Assembly: GCA_965226915.1 (NCBI GenBank)
Contig: CBDDEJ010000009.1
Span: 62,001 to 126,000, forward strand
Origin: Io17-Chloro-G2 sp965226915
Lineage (GTDB): Bacteria > Chloroflexota > Dehalococcoidia > Lucifugimonadales > UBA3495
DNA: 64,000 nucleotides
Direction: 5' to 3'
Shown: in pieces, positions 1 to 9,023 of the stretch
Layout of the letters: every line of letters starts with the position of its first letter
Position numbering within the stretch: position 1 is the first letter of the stretch
The notes under the pieces: model-generated
The model's database searches: none
The model's input: the letters and a program-made list of their open reading frames with translations, nothing else
What the model was told of the DNA's origin: nothing
Translations under genes and position numbers: made by a program

Positions 1-1097
1 TGTCCCTATCGGGCGGCAATGACGGCATCCACACGGTGATCCCTTACGCCAACCCGCTGTATAGGGACTTTCGACCTTCTCTTGCCGTCCCTGAAGACCA
101 GGTTCTCAAGCTGAATGATGAAGTAGGCCTGAACCCCAGTATGGGTCCGTTGAAGAAGTTTTGGGACGAGGGCAAGCTGGCCGTCTTCCTCGGCATCGGT
201 TATCCCAACCCCAGCTACTCCCACTTCCGCTCTATGGACATCTGGCACACCTGCGAGCCGGACAAGGTGGGCACCGAGGGCTGGTTGGGTAAAGTTCTCG
301 CGGACCTGGACCCCAACAAGGAAAACGTGCTAACCGGCGTCAACTTCGGACGCGGCCTGCCCCGGGCCTTGGCCAAGGAGGGCGTGCCCGTGGCTTCGGT
401 GGGCAACCTGGAGACCTACGGTCTGCTGTCCGGCATTCAGGGTGAGGAGCGAAACGACGCCCTGGATGTCTTCGCCAAGATGTATGGCCCAGCCATCGGC
501 ACTGGCTACGCAATGGACTACATCCGCAGCACCGGCATTGACGCTCTGAAGGGGGCCGACATCCTCGCCACCGCGCCGCATATGTATACTTCCGATGTGG
601 AATACTCCAACACCGAAGTGGGCCGGTACATGAAGAACATCGCCCAGACCCACCTGGCCGACTTCGGCACCCGGGTACTTTTCACCACCTCCCCATACAA
701 CGGCTTCGACACCCACGCCGCCGAGGCCACGGCCCACGCCGCTTTGTGGAGCGACGTGTCCAATAACGTGGAGACTTTCTTCGCCGACCTGAGAGACCAC
801 GGCAAGGCCGAGAACACCCTGCTGTTCCTGTTCTCCGAGTTCGGCCGTCGTATCTTCGACAACGGCTCTGGCACCGACCACGGCGCAGCCAGTGTGGCCT
901 TCGCCGTTGGCGATAAGGTTAAGGGCGGCATTTACGGTGTATACCCATCCATGGAGCGCAGGGACCATATTGAAGGCGGCAACCTGGCGCCCACCATGGA
1001 CTTCCGGCAGGTCTATGCCACCATCGTGGAAGACTGGTTCGGTCAGGACCCGGTCCCCGTGATTGGCGGCAACTTCGAGAAAATCCCGTTCCTGTAA
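1..1097 (+). CDS. DUF1501 family protein (5' end outside window)
   Basis: The reading frame is already open at the left edge, so the N-terminus is missing. The first visible residues, SLSGGNDGIHTVIPYAN, are the DUF1501 signature, followed by the conserved RPSLAVP. Further on come FDTHAAEA, SEFGRRIFDNGSGTDHG and, near the C-terminus, DFRQVYATIVEDWFG, all typical of the family. About 365 residues are visible, against roughly 400-450 for full members, so only the usual Tat-type signal and start are lost. DUF1501 proteins are thought to be exported and have a sulfatase/alkaline-phosphatase-like fold, but no reaction is established. They often pair with DUF1800 proteins, which would lie to the left of the window. 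Confidence 0.85.
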   Translation, partial: SLSGGNDGIHTVIPYANPLYRDFRPSLAVPEDQVLKLNDEVGLNPSMGPLKKFWDEGKLAVFLGIGYPNPSYSHFRSMDIWHTCEPDKVGTEGWLGKVLADLDPNKENVLTGVNFGRGLPRALAKEGVPVASVGNLETYGLLSGIQGEERNDALDVFAKMYGPAIGTGYAMDYIRSTGIDALKGADILATAPHMYTSDVEYSNTEVGRYMKNIAQTHLADFGTRVLFTTSPYNGFDTHAAEATAHAALWSDVSNNVETFFADLRDHGKAENTLLFLFSEFGRRIFDNGSGTDHGAASVAFAVGDKVKGGIYGVYPSMERRDHIEGGNLAPTMDFRQVYATIVEDWFGQDPVPVIGGNFEKIPFL

Positions 1098-1430
1098 GCC
1101 GATCCAGGAAAGGCTGATAGAACACCTAGGCTGTCCCTTGAGGCGGTGGCACTGCCGCCCGGCCCTAGAGGTCTGGCCGGAAAGCCATTGGCCGGGTTTC
1201 GCGCTACGCCAGACAGACGTATTATAGTCTTATGTGGCATGATAGTGTCTGTAATACGGTTCAAGAATCCACTGTTACATCGACAATCGTCGCTAAGAAA
1301 ACGGCAGCTTGGAGAGAATCGGGGTTTCCGTCCGAGTTTCTAGGTGATATAAACCAATATGGGCCGCTCCGGTGACGCGAGGCGAACCTCGGAGCGGCCC
1401 GGCTAACCAAGTAATGACGAGGTAAGAGCG
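1098..1430. other. Intergenic region, 333 bp
   Basis: No convincing coding sequence is seen. Near 1218-1258 CGTATTA and TAATACG form a short dyad in an AT-rich patch. Closer to the next gene is the strong stem-loop listed separately. Confidence 0.5.
1361..1400 (+). promoter_or_regulatory. GC-rich stem-loop upstream of the NHL gene
   Basis: GGGCCGCTCC (1361-1370) pairs perfectly with GGAGCGGCCC (1391-1400). Inside it GAGG and CCTC close a small CGAA loop. The hairpin ends 30 nt before the next start codon and has no T-tract. A terminator is therefore unlikely; a leader structure or mRNA-stability element is possible. Confidence 0.45.
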
Positions 1431-2438
1431 ATGAGCACCCATTTCTTTGGGCTCAAAGACTGGAGTTTCCAATATAGCCACTCCTTGGGCCGTAACGAGT
1501 TCGGCGGCACAGGGTTCCGCAACGCGGTGGACATGGCCTTGGGCACCGATGGTGTAGTGTATGTGTTGAACCGTTCCCGCGAAGATCGGCCCGATGGCGT
1601 TCGTGTAACCGTGGTCACGCTTGACGAGCAATTCATTAGCGAATTCGGCGCCTACGGCGAGGGCGATGGCGAGTTCATCTGGCCTACGGCCATCGCCCTG
1701 GATAGCGAGGGGAATGTCTATGTCGCTGATGAGTTTCTGAACCGGATTTCGGTCTACACCAGGGATGGCGATTTTATCCGCAAATGGGGCAAGGCCGGTT
1801 CTGCCAACGGAGAATTGGATAAGCCCGCGGGCTTGGCGATCGATGGGGAAGGCACCCTGTACCTCACCGACAGCCGGAACCACCGGGTGCAGAGGTTCAC
1901 CCTGGATGGAAAGTACCTCGGCACGTTCGGCTCCTTCGGCAGCGAGCCGGGCCAGTTGAACATGCCCTGGGGCATTACCCTGGATAAGGACGGACTGGTG
2001 TTGGTGGCCGACTGGCGCAATGACCGGATCCAGGTATTCACCCACGATGGCCAATGGCAGGCCAGCTTCGGGTCGTCGGGAACGGGGATCGGCGAGTTCA
2101 ACCGCCCCAACAGTGTAGCGGTGGATAAGGACGGCCTCATCTATGTGCTCGATTGGCTAAATGACCGCGTCCAGATATTGAACCGGGACGGCCGGTTCAT
2201 CACCGCCCTCTACGGGGAGCACCAGCTATCCCAGTGGGGCAAGGACAAACTGCTGGCCAACCCGGACATGATCCAGCAGCGTTCCCTAGCCTTTAGCTGG
2301 GACCAAGGTGCTTTCGAGCAAAGACTTTCCGCCCCCTGCGCGGTGAAGGTGGACGATCAGAACCGCATCGCCGTGCTTGAGAATACCAGCGGGCGAATTC
2401 AGGTATACCAGAAGACCAATACACCGGTGCTGGTTTAG
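1431..2438 (+). CDS. NHL-repeat beta-propeller protein
   Basis: A 335-residue protein made of NHL repeats. At least four consecutive blades are plain, each with a pattern like P-x-x-(I/V)-A-(L/V)-D-x-(E/D)-G-x-(V/L)-Y-V-x-D followed by N-R-(I/V)-x-V-(Y/F)-x-x-D-G. Examples are WPTAIALDSEGNVYVADE and RPNSVAVDKDGLIYVLD. The size fits a six-bladed propeller. No signal peptide is evident, so it is probably cytoplasmic. NHL propellers are binding scaffolds or, in some relatives, lyases and lactonases; no catalytic assignment is possible here. A GAGG ribosome-binding site at 1419-1422 supports the ATG start. It stands alone between convergent neighbours. Confidence 0.85.
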   Translation: MSTHFFGLKDWSFQYSHSLGRNEFGGTGFRNAVDMALGTDGVVYVLNRSREDRPDGVRVTVVTLDEQFISEFGAYGEGDGEFIWPTAIALDSEGNVYVADEFLNRISVYTRDGDFIRKWGKAGSANGELDKPAGLAIDGEGTLYLTDSRNHRVQRFTLDGKYLGTFGSFGSEPGQLNMPWGITLDKDGLVLVADWRNDRIQVFTHDGQWQASFGSSGTGIGEFNRPNSVAVDKDGLIYVLDWLNDRVQILNRDGRFITALYGEHQLSQWGKDKLLANPDMIQQRSLAFSWDQGAFEQRLSAPCAVKVDDQNRIAVLENTSGRIQVYQKTNTPVLV

Positions 2439-2559
2439 GGTCGCAAACAACCGTAGTCCAAGGCCCGCCAACATTTAATCTAGATCAGTCTGGACGGGAT
2501 CGAACAGAAGGGGTGGCCAAATCAGGGAAAGGCTACCTACGATTGAGTGACTGAAACCG

Positions 2560-4197
2560 CTATTGAAACAGAAACCCTTCATAGCCATTGGCCGCGACCT
2601 CCAGACGCTTGGCCCGATACACTGGAGCGCTGTCCGGGCTACTGGTGAGAACGACGCGTGCTTTTCCGGGGATGTTCGCTCCCACAAACCAGGAGTTGGC
2701 CTTGGTCCGGAGCGTACCGGCGGTCCCCTTGGCAACGTACTCCACCCAGGCCTCTTCCGCCTGCGGGGTGGCCGAAATACGCGTAAACTGATGTTCGCGC
2801 ATATAGCCTATGCACTCGCTCACCCATTCCACAATCGACTCGGCGCCTCTGGTGTAGTTGCCGGACCCGGCTTGATTGATGGTGAAGAGATTCGGGAAGC
2901 CAGCGCTCTGGATGCCCATATAGGTGCGCGGGCCCTCGGCAAATTTATCCTTGATCGTTTGCCCGCCTTCGCCGTGGATATCTATCCTGGTCAACGACCC
3001 AGTGATGGCGCCATACCCCGTGGCAAAGATGATGACGTCCAGTTCGTATTCGGCATCACTAGTCTTGACGCCTTTCGGGGTGATGCGCTCAATGGGGGCC
3101 TTGCGCACGTCAACCAGTAAGACATTGTCCCGATTGTACACATCATAATACCCGGTCTCGCATGGGAGGCGCTTGGAGCCAAAGGGATGGTCCTTTGGCA
3201 CCAGCATTTCCGCCACAACCGGGTCCTTGACGCGCTCGCGGATCTTATTACGGACGAATTCGGCGTAATCCTCGTTGGCCTCCCCAGGGCTCATGATGTC
3301 CTGGAAATTGGACAGCCATTTCTTGAAACCGGGCTCCGCCCACAACCTCTCGTACTGCGCCAGCCGCTCTTCCGGTGAGACTTCCAGGGCCGACCGGGGG
3401 TCGAATTCGTGAATAAACGAGGTTGGGGTTTCGCTACACTTCTTGAAGATTTCCGGGTAGCTTGTCTTGATCTCGCGCTGCCAATCGGGGTCGATCGGGC
3501 CATTCCGGAGCGGCACACAGTAATTTGCCGTGCGCTGGAAGACGGTCAGGTGGGCGACTTCCTTGGCGATTTCCGGTATAAGCTGGACGCCGGTGGCCCC
3601 TGTGCCGATGACGCCCACCCGCTTGCCAGCTAAATTCATGCCTTCCTTGGGCCATCTACCGGTGTGACACCAGTCGCCCTTGAAGCTCTCGATCCCCGCA
3701 AAGTCGGGTATGTAACGCGCGGACAGAATACCAGCCGCCGTGAATAAAAATTGCGTCCTCGCCAGTCGGCCATCTTCCGTTTGGACCTGCCAGTGATTCT
3801 CGGGCTCGTTGTAGACCGCCGAGGAGACGCGCGCATTGAACTGGATGTCCCGGCGCAGGTCAAACTTGTCCGCTACATAATTGAGGTAGCGCTCGTTCTC
3901 GGGCTGGCCGGAATAATGCTCTTTCCAGTCCCATTCCTGCAGGAGTTCCTCCGAGAACGAATATCCGTAGGTGTAACTCTCGGAGTCGAAACGGCATCCC
4001 GGATAGCGATTCCAATACCAGGTGCCGCCCACTCCACCACCATCTTCGTAGACCCGTACCGAGAGCCCGAGCTGACGCAAACAGTACAACTGATACAGCC
4101 CGGTAACCCCGGCGCCGATGATAATCGCGTCGAAATGCTCGATCTCCCCGGCCAATGGCGTGCCGGCGGCCGGCGTTTGCTGTTGAGGATTCCCCAT
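2560..4197 (-). CDS. Baeyer-Villiger-type flavin monooxygenase
   Basis: A 545-residue protein, a normal length for a class B flavoprotein monooxygenase. The FAD-binding motif GAGVTG lies at residues 28-33. The Baeyer-Villiger fingerprint FKGDWCHTGRWP is at about 172-183, matching F-x-G-x-x-x-H-x-x-x-W-P. The NADPH-binding GTGATG is at 198-203, and the C-terminal ATGYG motif is present. The enzyme should insert oxygen next to a ketone using NADPH and O2 through an FAD hydroperoxide. The substrate is unknown; family members act on cyclic, steroid or aryl ketones. It neighbours an LLM flavin oxidoreductase on the same strand, consistent with an oxidative catabolic cluster. Confidence 0.92.
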   Translation of the reverse strand: MGNPQQQTPAAGTPLAGEIEHFDAIIIGAGVTGLYQLYCLRQLGLSVRVYEDGGGVGGTWYWNRYPGCRFDSESYTYGYSFSEELLQEWDWKEHYSGQPENERYLNYVADKFDLRRDIQFNARVSSAVYNEPENHWQVQTEDGRLARTQFLFTAAGILSARYIPDFAGIESFKGDWCHTGRWPKEGMNLAGKRVGVIGTGATGVQLIPEIAKEVAHLTVFQRTANYCVPLRNGPIDPDWQREIKTSYPEIFKKCSETPTSFIHEFDPRSALEVSPEERLAQYERLWAEPGFKKWLSNFQDIMSPGEANEDYAEFVRNKIRERVKDPVVAEMLVPKDHPFGSKRLPCETGYYDVYNRDNVLLVDVRKAPIERITPKGVKTSDAEYELDVIIFATGYGAITGSLTRIDIHGEGGQTIKDKFAEGPRTYMGIQSAGFPNLFTINQAGSGNYTRGAESIVEWVSECIGYMREHQFTRISATPQAEEAWVEYVAKGTAGTLRTKANSWFVGANIPGKARVVLTSSPDSAPVYRAKRLEVAANGYEGFLFQ

Positions 4198-4427
4198 ATC
4201 GTTCCTCCTCTAGGTCTCTGCACTGTTCCAGTTGTGTCTGCTCGCGAAATGCCGTCGTAGCCGGGCGATTGGTGGTGATAAACGCTGTTCGGGGCGGACG
4301 CCTGGCTAGCTCAGGGGAGATGGCAGGGATTGGTCCAGCAGGGACATCCCCGGGCTCGGTCACCTTTGCCGTTCCACTCGAGTGGGGCGCCAGCGTAGCC
4401 GCCGAGTGACTAAGCAGATGCCGTTAC

Positions 4428-5620
4428 TTACACGTCGGACCGCAGCTTGGTCTCGTGCAAGGCTGGGATGACCTCTTTGCCCAGCAACTCGATGGAACGC
4501 ATGACGTCCTTATGGGCCATATGCCCCTCATTGCCATAGATGTGTAGATATCCCGGGTTCAAGCGCTCTATAACCGCAGTCAGCTTCCTGGTAACTGTGT
4601 CCGGGCTCCCTACTACGATGCTACTGATATCCTGGAGCTGCTCATAGCTCATACTCTGCCCAAAAAACCCCTGCGGCCGACTCCGCAGTACTTGCACTGC
4701 CTCACGGGACTGGTATCCCGGTGGGTCGTTGTGCTCCGCGGGTCCCCTGGCGCGGTGGTCTTGAGTCCACAAATAGGTGCGTCCAATCTCCTGGGCCTTC
4801 TCATCGGTATCCGCCACAAATGCTTTGATGGTGTAACCGAAGTGCTCAGGCCCGGCCTTAAAGCCAACCTCAGCGGCCGTGTCTATATAAATTTGCTTCA
4901 ACCACGCAGTGGTGTCTAGGTCAGCGCCCTGGTTCATGTAGGGATGCTGGTGTTTGGCCGCCCACACCACGCTCTCAGGACTGCCCAGACCAGGGAACCA
5001 GACCTCTGGGTGTGGCTTCTGCATGGGCAACACCCAGGGGTTCACCACCCTGTAATGGTAATACTTCCCCTCATAGCGGAAGGGCCCCGGCTCGGTCCAG
5101 CACTTGATGATAAGGTCGTGGGCCTCCTCGAAGCGCTGCCGGTTTTCCGTGGGGTCAATGCCTCCCTGAAGGCTCTCCACGGCTGTCCCACGTACAAACC
5201 CGGAGATTATCCTGCCGCCAGAATAGCAATCCAGCATAGCTATCTCTTCTGCCATCCTTATGGGGTCATTATGGGGTCATTGATAGAGATGACGTTCCCC
5301 AGTATGGCTATCTTGACATTCTTGGTGACTTTACAGATGACGGCAGCGTCCAGGTTCACCGCGGGCTTCATGCACCAGTAAGAGGCGTGGTGCTCGTTGG
5401 ACATGATACCGTCGAAGCCCACCTCATCGGCGAGGGCATACTGTTCGTGGTACTCGTTGTAGAGCACGTGGGCCTTCTCGGGATCGAAATAGGTGTTGGG
5501 GAAGCCGAGACGGCCAGAATCGTATTTCTCTAGGTCCCCGTCGGTTACGTGGCCGTAGGGCTGCTCCGAGAACCAGAAAACATCTACCTTATCCTTTGGT
5601 TTAATTAGCGGCTCAGTCAT
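4428..5620 (-). pseudogene. LLM-class flavin-dependent oxidoreductase, frameshifted
   Basis: Two adjacent frames together make one luciferase-like monooxygenase of about 395 residues. The N-terminal part (5620 to 5258) carries EHHASYW and the start of the TIM barrel, and ends at INDPIMTP. The C-terminal part (5255 to 4428) starts MAEEIAMLDCYSGGRI, the conserved continuation. Between them is a perfect 11-bp tandem duplication; removing one copy restores INDPIRMAEEIAMLD in one frame. Members use reduced FMN or F420. As sequenced the gene is broken, unless the second part is reinitiated from its internal ATG. It lies about 0.2 kb upstream of the Baeyer-Villiger gene on the same strand. Confidence 0.88.
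5258..5279. repeat. 11-bp perfect tandem duplication inside the LLM gene
   Basis: TTATGGGGTCA occurs at 5258-5268 and again at 5269-5279 with no gap. The extra 11 bp shift the frame and create the TAA that ends the N-terminal half. Confidence 0.95.
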
Positions 5621-5717
5621 CGGTTCCTCCTTCTAGTTGTTTCGCATAGTATATCTGATTCTGGGCGCCTCCCTTTGCACCAATCGTGGCTGGCGCACGT
5701 AGCTCCAAGCTACCCCA

Positions 5718-5948
5718 TTACCTGGGCTTCTGGCGTAATGCGGGAACGGGAGGTTTCATCCAGGCCGCCGGTCCCTTCGCCAAGATTATCATCGGGGTAA
5801 GGAAAGACTTGATGACGGCCATGGCTACATCCCGGTCCAGGACTCTGTCGCCTGCCAGGTAGACCCCCTTCTTGCTTCCCGCGCCCAGGAATTGCTTGCC
5901 CTGGTAGCGGCCGCGGCGAAGGGAGGCGGGCTGAGCCGGATTGGACAT
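5718..5948 (-). pseudogene. Protein-kinase N-lobe fragment
   Basis: A 76-residue reading frame resembles the start of Ser/Thr protein-kinase domains found in Chloroflexota multidomain regulators. It has GRYQGKQFLGAGSKKGVYLA, a glycine-rich loop, then DRDVAMAVIK with the VAIK-like lysine. Homology stops right after this and the tail (MKPPVPALRQKPR) is unrelated. There is no catalytic loop or DFG motif, so it cannot be an active kinase. It is probably a decayed 5' remnant. The assignment rests on the N-lobe motifs only. Confidence 0.5.
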
Positions 5949-6026
5949 AGAAGCGGAACTTACGCCGGAGGCCCGTTGCCGTTTAAAAACCCGCGAAGTG
6001 ATTCGCGTTGCCGCTGGCGCGGGCAG

Positions 6027-7385
6027 CTAGAGGTTGGAGTTGTACAGCGAGTTTCGCATGACCCGTCCCGGCAGCGCCCCGGTGTGCTTGCCGTCTTCGA
6101 TGAGCACTTCTCCGTTGACTATGGTGCTCTTGATTCCTTGGGCCAGCTCGCGGATCCGCCACCCACCGGCGGGGAAATCGTACACCGTGTCCTCGGGCAG
6201 CGGCTGTACCGTCTCCGGGTCGAAAATAGTGATGTCCGCGGCCATGCCGGGACGCAGCAACCCCCGGTCGTGAATACCGAAGGTCGACGCCGATTCGAAG
6301 GTCAACCGCCGGACGGCCTTTTCCAGGGACATGATCCCTTGCTCCCTTACCCAGTAGCCCAGCAAGCGGGTGCTGTAGCCATATCCGCCGTGGAACTGCA
6401 CGTGGGCGCCCCCGTCGGAAAGCCCCACTATGGCGCTGGGGAAGTTGAGGATCTGGTTCATGGCCTCGAGATCCACATTGTTCTCCTCGGTGCTGTTGGG
6501 AGTGCACAGTGGATAGGCCCGAATACCGGCTCTGGACGTCTCTTCGACGATTGCCATCAGATTCTTCCACTCGTCGGGCTTGCGGGTGGTTTGGCCCAGG
6601 TTGTTGTACACCACCTGCCGGCCCGTGGCTTCTGAAAGCCTGCTCATCAGCCGGCTCTCTAGCTCCGCGTCTCTGCCGCCACCACTTTGGATGACCCCGG
6701 TGCCCATCTCCCGCAACACGTCGCCCAGAGCGAAAATCTCCTGCTCTGTCGCCCAGATGGCGGGTACCAGCACCCCTTGGGGGTCGAAGTGGCCCTTGTT
6801 TTTAGAGACGGACAGGCCCAGGGCACCGGCCTGAATGCCGTCTCGGACCAACTGTTGCATCGCCTCGATCTCGTCCTCGCTGGCCTCTCGGCCCTGGCAC
6901 TCGTCTCCCATTACGTAATATCTGACGGCGGAGTGTCCGATCAGAGTACCTACGTTCACGCCGACGCGGTGTTCCAAGGCATCCATGTATTGGGCGGTGG
7001 TCTCCCACGAGAAGTCCACCGTGCGAAGTACTTCCATTGGGATCGCTTCCACACGGGACAGGAATTCGGAGACCCGTTCCTGTGTCCCCGGCCGTACCGG
7101 CGCCAAGGCCAGCGAGCAGTTTCCTATCACTACCGTGGTGGCACCGTGGAAACAGGAAAAGCTGCACAGCGGGTCCCAGGTGACCTGGGCGTCGTAGTGG
7201 CAGTGGTTGTCCACGAAGCCGGGGGAGACAACCAGGCCGTCGGCATTGATGACCCGGGTGGCCGGGCCGCTCAGCTTTCCCAACTCCACGATTTTTCCAT
7301 TTCTCACTGCTACGTCTCCCTGGAATGCGGGCATACCGGAACCGTCAATAAGGCGGCCATTCTTCACCAGCAGGTCATAAGCCAT
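6027..7385 (-). CDS. D-aminoacylase-like amidohydrolase
   Basis: A 452-residue member of the N-acyl-D-amino-acid deacylase branch of the amidohydrolase superfamily. PGFVDNHCHYDAQ gives the metal-binding H-x-H at residues 61 and 63. TTVVIGNC supplies the cysteine typical of this branch at about 90. GHSAVRYYVMGDE and GLSDGGAHV (near residue 323) are conserved. Relatives are about 530-580 residues. The gap seems to lie between IRAYPLCTPNS and the DGGAHV segment, where roughly 100 residues of the usual barrel insert are missing without a frameshift. The product should hydrolyse N-acyl or carbamoyl-type bonds with one or two zinc ions; whether the short form is active is uncertain. Confidence 0.8.
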   Translation of the reverse strand: MAYDLLVKNGRLIDGSGMPAFQGDVAVRNGKIVELGKLSGPATRVINADGLVVSPGFVDNHCHYDAQVTWDPLCSFSCFHGATTVVIGNCSLALAPVRPGTQERVSEFLSRVEAIPMEVLRTVDFSWETTAQYMDALEHRVGVNVGTLIGHSAVRYYVMGDECQGREASEDEIEAMQQLVRDGIQAGALGLSVSKNKGHFDPQGVLVPAIWATEQEIFALGDVLREMGTGVIQSGGGRDAELESRLMSRLSEATGRQVVYNNLGQTTRKPDEWKNLMAIVEETSRAGIRAYPLCTPNSTEENNVDLEAMNQILNFPSAIVGLSDGGAHVQFHGGYGYSTRLLGYWVREQGIMSLEKAVRRLTFESASTFGIHDRGLLRPGMAADITIFDPETVQPLPEDTVYDFPAGGWRIRELAQGIKSTIVNGEVLIEDGKHTGALPGRVMRNSLYNSNL

Positions 7386-7572
7386 CCCTCTTCCTCCCTA
7401 TTTGCTCGGATTTGCTCGGATGTGTTGAGTCGAAACTTGAGCTGTTCGCCACTTGTTGCAGTGGTTCACGCAACCACGCCCGCCTGGCTGCCTCCGATTA
7501 TACGCTGGATTCGGCGGTAGGGCCGCTATACCTGACCTTGGGAGTATATCTTGTTGCGCGCCGCGAATGAGC

Positions 7573-8100
7573 CTAGCGGTGCCAGCCCATTCCTCCGTAT
7601 AACCCGCGCAGGTAGGCGATTTGCCCGCCGTGGGCCACATTGTCCCATACCAACTGCCCTAGGGCCGTGGCCACGCTGTGGTCCCGGGTCTGGGCCTCGG
7701 GGGGGAAAGTGACGCGCCGGTCCAGGTCCTCATTGGTGAGAGAGGTAATGTACTCCCTGGCAGCCGACTTAACGGCCTCGTAATAGTCCCTTTGGACTTC
7801 CTGAGAGGGAGCTTTCCAAGATTCCAACTCTTCTGGGCTGTAACCCATTATCCGGGCGCCTGCATCCAACCCGAATTTGGCATGCCAGCCATCTCGAATC
7901 CACAGATCAGTTTTTGACTGCAGCCGGCTGTTTATGAAGGTGTCTACCACGTGGTTCATGTGCCAAAGTATCCAGGCGATGGAGTTACTATGGTCCGCCG
8001 GCTGCTGGGACATCGTCTCGTGGTCCAAACCCTCGAGGGCGGCATCGACCATGTCCCAATTCCGCTCCAAGGCCCACATCACCGAATCCGCGCCACTCAT
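7573..8100 (-). CDS. DinB/YfiT-like metalloenzyme-fold protein
   Basis: A 175-residue four-helix-bundle protein of the DinB superfamily. WHMNH (residues 46-50) and AHGGQIAYLRGLYG near residue 157 provide the three-histidine divalent-metal site expected for the family. Members act as thiol-dependent S-transferases or have no known reaction; the substrate cannot be read from sequence. The start at 8100 is followed by a plausible N-terminal helix. It is on the same strand as the D-aminoacylase-like gene, separated by about 190 bp. Confidence 0.85.
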   Translation of the reverse strand: MSGADSVMWALERNWDMVDAALEGLDHETMSQQPADHSNSIAWILWHMNHVVDTFINSRLQSKTDLWIRDGWHAKFGLDAGARIMGYSPEELESWKAPSQEVQRDYYEAVKSAAREYITSLTNEDLDRRVTFPPEAQTRDHSVATALGQLVWDNVAHGGQIAYLRGLYGGMGWHR

Positions 8101-8213
8101 TATGCGCCTCCTAAATGGGACATCTTCGCTATGGTACGATGGTATTCCCTTGGTCCCAGGGTGTTCCGGGATTCTCCGGCTTTCCTGCGATGTCCATGAT
8201 TAGAAGCGCACTG

Positions 8214-8503
8214 CTAATCGTTCCACGGAGTGCAGGCCAGCCGCAAATACCGTTCTGCGTTTTGCCGCATGAGTTTTCCCATGGCGGGCTCGCCCAGTTC
8301 TTCCGCCAGCCGATAACCGTGTCCACGTTGTCGGGGAACTGGGTCTCGCGGTGATGGGAATCGGACTGATACATGAGCACGTGATCTCCCATCAGGTCCA
8401 CCGTTGCTTTGGTAATTCGCGACCCGGCGGCGAAGTCGATACCAAAGAAGACGCGGTCCATCTGCAAGTATTCTATCGGAGGCTGCTTGAGGTCGGCGGG
8501 CAC
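8214..8503 (-). pseudogene. Amidohydrolase (ACMSD-like) C-terminal remnant
   Basis: Only the C-terminal third of an amidohydrolase-2 protein remains. It reads IEYLQMDRVFFGIDF, then DHVLMYQSDSHHRETQFPD, the usual metal-site Asp region, then TVIGWRK. The frame is then lost. One base further along, the same strand reads EELGEPAMGKLMRQNAERYL, the expected family ending (NAxRxYxL). A one-base deletion near 8308 explains the shift. The N-terminal two thirds are absent. Intact paralogues lie at 9024-10307 and 10421-11806. Confidence 0.75.
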
Positions 8504-8566
8504 CGCCCCAAAGCTTCAGCGTCTCTATCCGTCAGTTTTAACTGGATGAGGTACTAGCCCAGATCT

Positions 8567-8997
8567 TTACTTGCCCTGCTGCATGAAGTCGGCGATGCGC
8601 TCCCCATTCATCATCGTGTTGACATTGGTGTCCGCCCGGATACAGTCGGGCATGATGGAGGCGTCCACAACCCGCAGGCCCTCCAGACCATGGGCTTTCG
8701 CGTATTGGTCAACAACCGCCATTGGGTCCGATGCCGGTCTCATCTTGAAAGGTCTCGGGGATATGCTGCGCCGTAGAGACTCCGCGCATCAGCCAATCGT
8801 ATAGGACGTCGTCTGACTCCAGGTGAGTGTCGATAGGCTCAATTTGCTCCTCGATGATGGCCCTAAAGGCCTTATGCTCATCAAGCTTCATAACCATGCC
8901 GACCCCATCCGGCAGCCGTTTGCGATCGAAATGTTCTTGCGGCTAGTTGTAATTGAGGAAGGGCTGCACATTATGGTCCGTGGAGGTAAGACGCCCT
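8567..8997 (-). pseudogene. GMC oxidoreductase C-terminal remnant
   Basis: Reading from 8997 downward gives TDHNVQPFLNYN, an in-frame TAG near 8943, PQEHFDRKRLPDGV, then LMRGVSTAQHIPETF. After a one-base shift near 8747 it continues KMRPASDPMAVVDQYAKAHG and EGLRVVDASIMPDCIRADTN, ending at 8567. This is the GMC (glucose-methanol-choline) oxidoreductase C-terminal domain, with catalytic-region HI-x-x-T-x-KM and the VVDASIMP motif. At least one nonsense mutation and one insertion have accumulated, and the FAD-binding N-terminus is gone. It is a dead alcohol- or choline-dehydrogenase-type gene. Confidence 0.8.
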
Positions 8998-9023
8998 ATT
9001 TAGACCGAAGCTCGGCCAATGTA

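Noticed and set aside
1215..1260. CGTATTA/TAATACG dyad as an operator
   Set aside because: Only seven paired bases with a long AT-rich spacer; could arise by chance.
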